64,000 nt of DNA, from assembly GCA_948474755.1 (NCBI GenBank), contig CAOLHI010001474.1:372001-436000 (forward strand), in the 5' to 3' direction. Position numbers and translations under genes: made by a program. Shown here in pieces: positions 33,690 through 43,801 of the stretch. This DNA is from Ctenosaura bakeri (taxonomy: Eukaryota; Chordata; Lepidosauria; Squamata; Iguanidae). The notes under the pieces were generated by a model. That model had not been told where the DNA came from, did not search any database, and saw nothing but the letters and a program-made list of their open reading frames with translations. Each line of letters opens with the position of its first letter. Position 1 is the first letter of the stretch.

Positions 33690-33915
33690 TGTGTGTCTGT
33701 TTGTATGTGTATGTACCTTCAAGTTGCCTGTTGACTTTTGGCCACTCCACGAATTTCATGAGGTTTTCTCAGGCAAGGAGCATTCAGAGGTGGTTTTGCC
33801 AATCCCTTCCTCTGAAATAGAGTCTACACCACTTGATATTCATTGGTGATCATCCATCCAAGTACCAACCATGCTTAGCTTCCAAGATCAGACAGAATCT
33901 GGTGCCCTTTGTTAT
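33690..33915 (-). mobile_element. 5S rRNA-derived SINE
   Basis: On the minus strand the head (33915 to about 33845) reads tctgtctgatcttggaagct, then aagcatggttggtacttgg, then atgg. This is the internal promoter region of 5S rRNA with a few changes. It is followed by a body ending in caacttgaaggtacataca. Pol III would read it from the 5S-type internal promoter. The body resembles that of the tRNA-headed SINEs at 52572 and 54318. Confidence 0.8.
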
Positions 33916-33924
33916 TGTACTTAA

Positions 33925-36900
33925 TTACAGTCAAGTCAAGCTCAATGTGTGGTGACCCTATGAAAGAGAGACCTCAAGTCACCCTATCATCGAAAGCACT
34001 AGTCAGGTCTTTCAGACTCAGGGCCATAGCTTCTCTGATTGAGTATATCCATCTGTAATGCAATCTTCCTCTTTTCCTTCTACCTTATGAAGCATTATTG
34101 TCTCCTCCACTGAGTCATGTCTTCTCATCATATGTCCAGAGTACAACTGTCTTAGCTTAGTCATCTTGGTTCTAGGGAGAATTCAAGCTTGATTTGGAGT
34201 AAGAACAATTTACTTGTCTTTTTTACAGTCCACAGTATCCATACAGCCTTTCTTCTCCAGCACCATGTTTCAGATGAGTTGATTTTCTGCCAATCAGCTT
34301 TCACAACCATACACAGAAAAAGGAAATACAATGGCACAGTGTTACTGCAGTTCCTAAGCCACACTTGGGGTGACCTCAGATATCATTTTGATAGCAATAA
34401 TTTGGCTGTCTTCCACCATCCCTCTCCACATGTTTGTGAGGTCACCAGGACAAGCCCACAGTCAGGCTCAGCCCATAATTGCTGCAATATTCCACACAAT
34501 ACAGGCAAGCCAGAAATAGCCGTCTCGCCACTTTAGGATACCTCAAAGGCAAGTATTCTATTATGTATGCACACTGCTTACAAAGAACTCCCTGCCCCGA
34601 GCGGGCAACTTGACAAGCTGAATACTCAACTGTCAAGCACTGTGTATTTGCATACTGGCTACTCTATTGTCAATTCGGACCTAACTTAATCATGTTAAAT
34701 TTTGACCTTTTGGAGGCTTTGTCTCCAGCCCGAAACTCATTGTTTCTCCCCAAGTGCGGAATAGCCTGTGGCTCCATTTCTCCCTATAAAAGTCCCTGAC
34801 TTTGAGCACTTCTTTGGATTGCTTGGATCGCTCCCAATTTCCATCCCATCTTGCCGCCGCTCTGCTTGGCAAGCCTTCCCCTCAGTTCCACGTACTGAGA
34901 CTCTATACCAAGGAACTCAATCTTCAGACTACTCGGGCTTCAGAACAGGTGTAGTATTGCCCAAACCGACAATTCCTCTTGAAAATCCCTCTGTCCCACT
35001 CCAACCTTTATTTTCTATAGTTATCTGTGTGAATGCACTGCATACATTGTTTTGTCTGTACTTTAATAAAGATCACAATTATTCTTATAATTTGATGTTC
35101 TCCTTGGCTTGGCCTGACCACATAGACGTTGGGTAAAAGATTCTGCTGCGTTGCCCTGCCTCTCGCATTGCTATCTTGTGCTCTTGGCTAATTTCCCCAA
35201 TTTGTTTAATCAAGAGTGCATTTAGGTGTCCCTCCCGGGACCCCCAGAAAGCAGGGTAACAATAGACAATCCTAACTTTAGTATTCAATGGAATATCTTG
35301 ACACTTCAGAATCTTGACTATTTCTTTTATAGCTGCCTTTCCAAATCCTAATCTTCTTCTGACTTCTAGTCTTCTGATTTTCTGATCAGTCTCCATTCTG
35401 ATTAAGCCAACGTATGGAAAATCTTGAACTATTTCAATGTCTTCACTGTCTGTTTTTAAGGTGATGTATCTCATCTGTGGTCATAAATTTTGTTTTTTTA
35501 ATGTTCATTGGTAAACCTGCCTTTGTACTTTCTTCCTTGACTTTCTTTAGTAATAATTCCAAATCTTTGCTATTTCCTGCTAGTAGCATGGTATCATTTG
35601 CATATATTAAATTGTTGATGTTCCTGTTGGAAAATTATAGCATTCTCTCTCCCTCCTTCTTATTCTAGGACAAATGGAACCTAGCTAGTTTAGGGTTAAC
35701 TGTTGTTCTGTGACTATGGTATCCAGACCTTATGACCCAGGATCCATTCTAGTGTCAGTTACTGGTCATACGTGAAAAGCAACAATTCTCCCTATAGTAA
35801 TCTTGCTTCTAGCACTTTCTCTCTCTATGCTAGCCTCTTCACCAAGAAGTTGGTGAGTTTAAAATGAAGATACTATCTTCCCAATCCTTTTATTAGTTAG
35901 TTAGGATCTAGTTTCTCTAATGGATATGTAATTATAAAGCTTATTAGTAAATCTTCTAAATTTGGAACCTGAAGCCACCTGTCTTGTTTTGCTTTCAAGT
36001 CACTCTCCTGTTCAGGGAAGACAACATAGAGACTGGGACATGCTTTTTCTGCAACTCTATTAAAAGAAGGCTAATTCGTCACAGATTTAGCTTTCACAGA
36101 GTTCCCCAAGGACTAACACTCTGGGAGACTCTAACCCCCAACAGTTCCTTCCTCCAATTTTCATGATTACTTCCTGCAGGTCTAATTTTGCTTTACATAT
36201 GTTCAGAGTACAGGTGAGAGAGATAGGGTGCTAAAATGCAACCTTTCCTGATGCCTTTGCCAACTGGAAACCATTTTGTTTCACCTTATTCTGTCCCAAT
36301 GTTAGCTCTTGTCCTGAGCACAGTTTATGTATCAGGACAATCAAATGCTGTAGCACATCCATCTCTTTAAGATTCATCAAATATTTTTCATGATCTGCAT
36401 AATCAAAGGTTTTACTATAATCTATGAAGCACAAGCTGATTTTGTTCTGAAATTCTTTGGTGTGCTCCATTACCCAACCTATGTTTGCAATATGATCACT
36501 AATGCTTCTTCCTTTCCTGTACCCAGCTTGGACATCTGGCATTTTTCACTCCCTATACAGTAAAACTCTTACCTGTCTGAGAAATTAGTGCAATGGTCCT
36601 ATTGTTAATACCTTCCATGGCATCTCCTTTCTTGGGAACTGGCATGTATATTGAGCATTTCCAATCTGTGGGTCATTCTTTTGTTTTCTGTATTTCTTGA
36701 CAGATTTTAGTTAGAGGTAGAGTAGATTTCTTCTCTGTAGCTGCACTGTTGATATGCCATCTGTTTCTGGTGATTTATTTCTCCCTAGTGCCCTCATTGC
36801 AGCTTTCATTTCACTTTCTAAAATTGTAAGTTCATCTTCAAATTGTTCTTTCTTGAAGAATCTGTCAATCTTTCATCTATTTTATATAATTGTGCATTTT

Positions 36901-37030
36901 TTTGTCTCCATCATCTTTTTATTTGTGCATGGTTTATATAATGTGTTTCCCAGCTGGTCTTACAGCATCTCCATTCTTGGTTTAAATTTCCCTTTGATTT
37001 CTTGGATCTTGTAGAAGAGATATCTTGAGG
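33925..37030 (-). mobile_element. BovB/RTE LINE relic, split by an LTR
   Basis: The minus strand runs from RT to the C-terminus of BovB ORF2. RT motifs at 36231-36542 are GYRKGRSISDHIANIGWVME and SLCFIDYSKTFDYADHEKY. Then 35085-35474 has DFPYVGLIRMETDQKIRRLE and LKCQDIPLNTKVRIV. After the LTR, 34161-34335 has SETWCWRRKAVWILWTVKK. BovB order is continuous across the LTR, so the LTR arrived later. Stops and shifts are frequent. Upstream (36600-37030) matches the start of the RT region in antisense. Confidence 0.8.
34340..35261 (+). mobile_element. Solo LTR, TGTTAC...GTAACA family, copy 3
   Basis: The 922-bp LTR has 4-bp flanks ACAG and ATAG (one mismatch). It carries the GATATC...GATAGC pair near 34378-34395, a TATA box at 34784-34790 and AATAAA at 35065-35070. 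It is inserted in antisense orientation relative to the BovB. Confidence 0.88.
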
Positions 37031-37039
37031 AACTGTACA

Positions 37040-37618
37040 TTTCTCTGTTTTATTCCTCTCTCAGGTATCACTTTCATTTAGAAACTTACTTCCAAACTTT
37101 AAAGACCAAAACACAGATTAAAAGCAGCAGATACTAATTAAGCCTCACTCTTTAGGCAGTAGAAAAAATTAAAGACTATTATATACTCACAAAAGTCTGA
37201 GATTTTTTTGGTATGACATAGATAAGTAGTCAAGAGTTGAGAAATGGCATAGAGTCAGGTCATAAAGGACCAAAACCACAAACATTAAGCACTTAAAGAT
37301 CCAGATATATGCTGTCTTGTCATTCACCACATTATAACACCTTAGCAACACACTCATTTCTTATCACTCACCACATTATAACACCTTAGCAACACACACA
37401 CAGAGGAAATGATGCAGCTTGTACCCTGAACAACCCAGTAAACATCTGAATTCACAAAAATATAGGAGTTCAAAGTTTATTATTGCTTTCAAATTCCAAA
37501 TGTTAGAAATAATGTCTTCAGGTATTTTCCTTGCCTTCTTTTCTAATGTGTATCAGAAGAACACATACTGCAACAATTAGGAAATATGTGATATCCTTCC
37601 AACCCGTTCAGCTTTCTG
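37040..37618. other. No gene; contains a ~50-bp tandem duplication
   Basis: At 37323-37403 the word cattcaccacattataacaccttagcaacacac-type unit occurs twice. Nothing else was recognised. Confidence 0.5.
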
Positions 37619-37973
37619 GACTCAAGAGGGCTGTGCAAAGGGAGGCTTCCTTGGCTAAGTTTAAGAAGTGGTGACTGGACACACCTGTGCCTGGGGCTAT
37701 ATAACTGCCTGCCTGGAAGCTTCCCTTTGCTTGTGGCAAACTTCTTACAAGCCCTCCTCTTGCCTGTACCTTGCTCCCAGCACCTGGTTCCTGATACCTT
37801 GAATTGATCTCTGGACTCTTGAGCCTTGGCTTTGGAACTCTATGGCTTCAGTGGCGCTGTGGTAAATGAACTTCTTTGAGTAAATGCTTGCTTGTCTCCT
37901 CCTGGCTGGACTTTGCTGGCTCTCCCACTCTCTTCTCCAGGGTGGCTTGCCACCCGGATCTCTGACTTTGACA
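37619..37973 (+). repeat. 5' LTR of the chromovirus, 5'-truncated
   Basis: It matches 42709-43063 with few differences, beginning gactcaagagggctgtgc and ending in tttgaca. It lacks about 300 bp present at the start of the 3' LTR. A TATA-like ggctatataactg lies near 37696. Confidence 0.85.
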
Positions 37974-38032
37974 GTCTTGCCACAAGCCTAAAAGCTGATT
38001 TATTGTGGGAGGGAGAATTTGTTTCTGTCACC

Positions 38033-38930
38033 ATGGAAAAAGATGAAGCAGCTGAGCTTTCTCTGCCAGCAGGCTTGCACGCTAATATTGTTTTGATCCA
38101 GCAAGTAAGCCAGCTACAGCAACATCTCCAGCAGCTGCAGCCTGAGGCGGGGGCTGTTGCTTGGGTCAAACCCAAGTGCGCAGTGGCTACACCCCCAGGT
38201 TTGATGGGTGGATCCAGGACTTCCCCACCTTCTGGGCTCTGTGCCTTCTGTACATGCGGCTGTGAGCAGAGGAGTTTCCCAGCAATTCTCACAAAGTTGT
38301 TTTTGTTATAAGTTTGCTCTCTGGAGGTGCAGTGCGCTGGGCTCTGCTGTTACTGCAGCAGCAGAGACCTCTGCTGGACAATTTTGATGCCTTTGCTGTG
38401 CAGCTACAGAGAGTTTTTCGGATCCTGCTAAGGCACGGTCTGCTAACTAGTGTATTTGGGAGTTGAAGCAGGGTCAGCTCTCTGTTGCAGACTATGCCAG
38501 CGAATTCCAGCTGCTGACTCAGGATCTGGCATGGAATGAGGCAGCCCAGGTAGACCAGTTCCTTGAGGATTTGGCTGACCCTATTCTGGATCAGTTGGTA
38601 CAAGCTGATATGCCCAACACCTTGCAGGGCCTGATCCAGCTGTGCCTGCGAATTGAGGGGCATATCCTGCAGCGCAGGGCCAGCCATCCTGTGGTTCTTC
38701 TTGCCAGCCTGCCTCCTCAGTCATCAGCAGCACCTCTGAGGGAGGCAGGGGGCTGTCTCTTTCTCCTACTCTGGAACCCAGACAGGAGGCCGTAGTGGGG
38801 GAGGAGCTGATGCAACTTGGTGGTGCCCGTCCTCATCTCTCCTCTGCAGAAAAATCCAGGAGGCGCCAGCTGGGCTTATGCTTGTATTGTGGCCCGTCTG
38901 GACATTTTGCTGCCTCGTGTCCTGCTAAAT
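38033..38930 (+). pseudogene. Chromovirus gag relic
   Basis: Gag packages the element RNA. The pieces lie in three frames. From the ATG at 38033 an N-terminal Gln/Leu-rich coil reads IVLIQQVSQLQQHLQQLQ. A capsid-like block at 38463-38690 reads SVADYASEFQLLTQDLAWNE, then VDQFLEDLADPILDQLVQ, then [17 protein letters not shown] zinc knuckle ([14 protein letters not shown]) lies at 38877-38918. This arrangement resembles the gag ancestor of mammalian PEG10/RTL genes. A stop at 38309 and later shifts break it. Confidence 0.85.
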
Positions 38931-41900
38931 GAGGCCGGCCTACGCTGGCGGGAAACTGATTGTGCCTGGTCTTGGAGGGCCCCAAGACCAGGGTGCTTCA
39001 CCTTCGGCACCAGCCTGTCCTGCTCATTTCTCCATATACAAGCACTTGGTAGTCAAGGTCTTGCTCTGCCTCCCCGGCCGGCTGGCCTTGCAGACGTGGG
39101 CCACGGTAGACTCGGGGGCCACTATGAACTTTATGGATTGGGCCTTTGTGGAGGCCTGGGACATTCCCATGTCTCCTGTGGACCCGTCTTTGCTGGTGGA
39201 GACCATTGATGGCCACCCTCTATGCTCGGGCCCAGTGACACACTCCACTGTGGAACTCCAGATGCTGCTAGGGTCCCATTGCGAGGACGTGGCATTCTTC
39301 ATGGCCTCAGTGCCCCGTTTTCCAGTGGTCTTGGGGCTGGAGTGGTTACAGGTGCACGACCCCCACATTGGGTGGTCTACGGGTGTCATTACCTTCTCTT
39401 CTCCCCGTTGTGCCTCCCATCTTCATTCGGCTCTGGCCTTCTTTGTGGCGGTTTCCTCAGCCTTGCCGCCTCCGGACCTTCTGCCCAAGTATCGGCACTT
39501 TGTGGATGTCTTTGATGAGAAGGATGCAGACCAGCTGCCTCCGCACTGGCACTATGATTGCCCGATTGACTTGGTCCCGGGGTCCAAGATTCCGGCGGGC
39601 CTCATCTACCCTCTCTCTGAGCCCGAGGTGGCTGCCTTGCAGGACTTCATTGAGGTGAACCTGCAGAAGGGGTTCATCCAGCTGTCTGTCTCTCCTGCAG
39701 GAGCTCCCGCCTTCTTTGTGAAGAAACGGATGGGAGATCTTCGTCTTTGCCACGATTATAGGTGCCTAAATGCCATCACAATCAAGAATCGCTACCCGCT
39801 TCCTCTCATTTCCGAACTCTTGGAGAGGTTGTGGGGGTTGTGGGTCTTTACCAAGTTGGATCTCTGAGGTGCCTATAATTTGGTGCACATTCGTCAGGGG
39901 GATGAGTGGAAGATGGCTTTCCACACGCGGTATGGCCATTTTGAGTATACCGTCATGCCCTTTGGCCTCACCAACGCCCTGGTGGTGTTCCAGCACTTCA
40001 TGAATGACGTCTTCTGGGATCTGCTGGACTGCTTTGTCATCGTTTATTTGGATGACATCCTCATTTTTTCCTCGTTCCTGCAGGAGCACGAGGGCCATGT
40101 TCGGACAGTCCTGCAGAGGGTCTGGGACCATCATCTCTACGCCAAGCTGTCTAAGTGTGCTTTTGAGCAGTCGGAGGTCAATTTCTTGGGGCACCGTATC
40201 TTGGCTGGGGGCCTTGCCATGGACTTGGGCAAGGTGGATACAATCCGCACCTAGCAGCCTCCACGCATGGTCAAGGACGTGCAACACCTCCTCAGCTTTG
40301 TCAATTATTATTGGCCATTCATCCCCCATTTTGCAGACCTGGTGGTACCCTTGACCTCTCTTCTCCGGAAAGGTGTCCGTTTTCATTGGGGTGCCAGGTC
40401 TCAGGCAGCCTTTGAGGCCTTGAAGGCAGTGTTTGTCTCGGGGCCGATCCTGCACCATCTGGATCCCTTGCGGTCCTTTGTCATGGAGACGGATGCTTCT
40501 GATGTGGCTCTGAGGGCTGTGTTGCTCCAGTGGGCAGACGACTCTGCCTTCCTGTTTCCTTGTGCTTATTACTCCCTGCAGCTGGACGAGTCAGAGCAGA
40601 ACTATACAATTTGGGAGAAGGAGCTGTTGGCCATCAAGGTGGCTTTCGAGACCTGGCGACACCTGCTTGAGGGAGCTCAATTTCCTGTTGAGGTTCAGAC
40701 AGACCATCAGAACTCGGAGCACCTGTGGACAGTGCGGAAGCTCAACTAGCGGCTAATGCGCTGGTCACAGTACTTCGCCTGTTTCGACTTCAAACTGACT
40801 TATATTCCCATGAGTCAAAACAGGCGGGCTGATGCCTTGTCCCGGAAACCAGAATATGTCCGTTTGGGGAAGGATGTCCCTTTCAGCCACATTGTGCCCG
40901 TGGACTGTTTTGCGGCCGCCAGTGTGGTTCCTGACTTCCTGCCTGAGCTGAGGGAACAGTAGCTTTGGGATCCCTACACTCAGGCCCGTCGGCAGGATCT
41001 CGAGGCTCCTGCGGGAGCACCCTCTCCTTTTTGGTCCGATGAGCAGGGGCTCTTGTGTTTCTGAGGCCACTATTACGTTCCTGCTGGTCCCTCCTAGGGC
41101 TGGATTCTGGCCCAGTGCCATAACAGCCCTCCGGCGGGCCACTTCAGGCGTTTTAAGATGGTATGCCTGGTGTCCAGGGACTTCTGGTGGCTGCAGCTGC
41201 AGACGGAAGTGCAGCGCTATGTGGACTCTTGCCCAATTTGCCGGAGGTCCAAGGATGTTCCAGCCAAGCCGGTGGGCTTGCTGTGCTGCTGCTTCCAACG
41301 CCGCCCCATCCTTAGCACTCAGTCTCACTGGACTTTGTGACGGACTTGCTGCTGTCGCAGAGGGCTATGGCCATCTTGGTGGAGGTGGGCATGTTCACCA
41401 AGATGGCCCATTTTGTTCCCTGTGCCTCTCTGCCCTCAGCCGAGGAGATGGTGTGGCTCTTTTTGGACACGGTCTTCTGGCTTCATGGCCTGCCCGAGCA
41501 CTTGGTGTCAGATTGTGGCCCGCAGTTCATGGCACTGTTTTGGCAGGCCTTGTTTCGGAGCCTGAAAGTGGAACTGCACCTGTCCTCCTCCCACCATCCT
41601 CAGTCGGATGGCCAGATGGAGCGGGTGAATGCCATCCTGGAGCAGTACCTCCGCTGCTATGTAAACTTTCAGCAAGACGATTGGGCAGCCCTCAGCCTTT
41701 GGCTGAGTTCACCTATAATAATGCACATCATGTGTTCACCCAGATGTTGCCCTTTTTCATGAACTACGGCTTCCATCTGCGCTTCCTTCCAGTGGCTCCT
41801 CTGTCTTCTTCTGTTCCGGCAGAGGACCAGTTCCTGCAGGAGCTCCAGGCTGTCCACCAAGTGGTCCGGGACCAGTTTCATGCGACGAAGGACCAGTATA

Positions 41901-42757
41901 AGCGCTTTGCTGACTGGCCTTGGCAGGCTGGCCCTATGTTGTCTGTAGGGGATCTTGTCTGGATCTCAACCCACCACCTGCCAACCCAGTGCCCGGTGCA
42001 GAAGCTAGACCACCGCTTCATGGGGCCTTTTCCAGTGGAGGCAGTGATCAATCCGGTGGCCTACTGGGTTCAGTTGCCCGCCTCTCTCAAGGTCCACCTG
42101 GTCTTCCACGTGTCCTTGCTGTCCTGGGACGCTCCTGGCAGCCTCTACCGATCTGCAGCTCCACCTCCTCTGCCTGTCCTTGTGGATGGGGAGCTGGAAT
42201 ACAAGGTGGTGCAGATTCTGGACTCCCACTGGTGGCGACGTTGGTTGCAGTACCTGGTGGACTGGAAAGGGTACGGGCCTGAGGAGCAGTTGTGGGAGGC
42301 TGCCTCTGATGTCCATGCCCCGCAGCTCATCTGCAGTTTCCATCGCCGCTATCCCCATAAGTTGGGCCCTCCGGCGCGGGATGGGGAGGGTCCTGGGGGG
42401 GATAGTGTGATAACTGAAGCCCCTGTCAGAGCTGATGATGACGAGCAGCAGCTGTTGGTCCCTGTTGCTCAGGGTGGAGATGACGAGCAGCAGCTGTTGG
42501 TCTCTGTGGCTCTGGCTGGAGATGAGTCCTGCAGCTCAAGAGCTCCCCCTGCTGCCATGGACCAAACAGGTGCGGATGTCCCTCTGCCTACTCCTTTAGA
42601 GCAACAGGGATCCAATTCTTTGCCTGCTCCTTTGGAGCAACAGGGATCCAATTCTGAAGAGGCTCTGGAGCCTGGATCAATAAGCCCCCAATCAAGGCAG
42701 AGACTCAAGAGGGCTGTGCAAAGGGAGGCTTCCTTGGCTAAGTTTAAGAAGCGGTGA
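38929..42757 (+). pseudogene. Chromovirus pol relic with chromodomain
   Basis: An aspartic protease active site (VDSGATMNF) lies at 39109. RT follows, with [20 protein letters not shown] at 39748, MPFGLTNA at 39955 and the catalytic YLDDILIFS at 40048. RNase H shows METDASDVALRA at 40483. The integrase has a zinc-binding CPICRRSKD at 41231, then the DDE core with SDCGPQF and HHPQSDGQMERVN at 41510-41625. The C-terminus (42190-42330) is a chromodomain: VVQILDSHWWRRWLQYLVDW, then KGYGPEEQLWE. Chromodomains guide integration to modified histones. In-frame stops lie at 39865, 40252 and 40747, and frameshifts lie near 40960, 41340 and 41760. Confidence 0.92.
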
Positions 42758-43063
42758 CCGGACACACCTGTGCCTGGGGCTATATAACTGCCTGCCTGGA
42801 AGCTTCCCTTTGCTTGTGGCAAACTTCTTACAAGCCCTCCTCTTGCCTGTACCTTGCTCCCAGCACCTGGTTCCTGATACCTTAAATTGATCTCTGGATT
42901 TTTGAGCCCTGGCTTTGGAACTCTGACTATGGTTTTTTGCTTGGTGCTGTGGTAAATGAACTTCCTTGAGTAAATGCTTGCTTGTCTCCTCCTGGCTGGA
43001 CTTTGCTGGCTCTCCCACTCTCTTCTCCAGGCTGGCTCGCCACTGGAGTCTCTGACCTTGACA
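42406..43063 (+). repeat. 3' LTR of the chromovirus
   Basis: It begins TGTGATAACTG directly after the purine tract gggggggata and ends TTGACA at 43063 (658 bp). The first 300 bp contain two in-phase tandem duplications (gacgagcagcagctgttgg at about 42441 and 42482; gcaacagggatccaattct at about 42601 and 42637). The pol frame runs into the LTR and stops at 42757. Confidence 0.8.
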
Positions 43064-43500
43064 CTGAGGCATTTTTACTAGTAATTTTGAACTGCTCTGT
43101 ACTTACCCAGCAGTGCTATCACAGCGATCACCCATCCAATGTTCCCAAGCCATCCAATCCAAAGGGCAATATGTAGACAGCGACCCTGGGGGGCATCTGT
43201 GGAAATTGATCCAGCATAAGGAAGTGTAATAAGAGATTAAATTCTGCCTATTCATAGGTGATTGTGGAATGGAGACCCACCATAATCCCATAACTGGTAA
43301 CATCAACTGGTAGGACTAAAATCTTTAAGCATAGTTGAGCAACAGCCTAAAGAGGCACTGAGGTAGATCAAAGTATAGTTGTCCTTTAAATCTAACTATG
43401 TATCAATATCACAATCACGCTGACCACACCCAGTTCTGTTCATTTCACTGTGGTTTGTACAACTGCAATGTTTTACAGCTGAGCTGCTGCTGCTGCTGTT
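43064..43500. other. No gene; ends in a (GCT)n(ATT)n stretch
   Basis: No coding signal was seen. A (gct)5 then (att)n run at 43482-43518 abuts the 3' end of the minus-strand LINE. Confidence 0.5.
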
Positions 43501-43801
43501 ATTATTATTATTATTTTATTATTACAAATCTTTATTGAATCAGTCTACAGACTATATCAGACACTTAAAAAGAGGGAACAAAACCCAAAGCATGGAAAAG
43601 AGAACAAAAACAGCATCATCAGCAAGGAAACACATCAAGTATAAAAATATAAAATACAAAACGATATATACAGATAAAATAACAATTATTCAGAGTAAAA
43701 AAGATTAAAAAGACAAACCCTTCTGAATCACTAGAACACCCCTCAAGTAATTAAAAAAAAAAGAGATTACCCATGAGCCAGCAAGGTGGGCCCTTTATCT
43801 A

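Larger units (their letters stand above)
37619..43063 (+). mobile_element. Ty3/gypsy chromovirus (Sushi-like), defective
   Basis: The order is LTR, gag with zinc knuckle, protease, RT, RNase H, integrase, chromodomain, LTR. The C-terminal chromodomain identifies a chromovirus, and the gag resembles that of Sushi-type vertebrate elements. The two LTRs share about 355 bp at their 3' ends (37619-37973 and 42709-43063). Frames are broken at several points (for example TGA at 39865, TAG near 40252 and 40747), so it is not autonomous. Flanking target duplications could not be confirmed because the 5' end is truncated. Confidence 0.92.
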
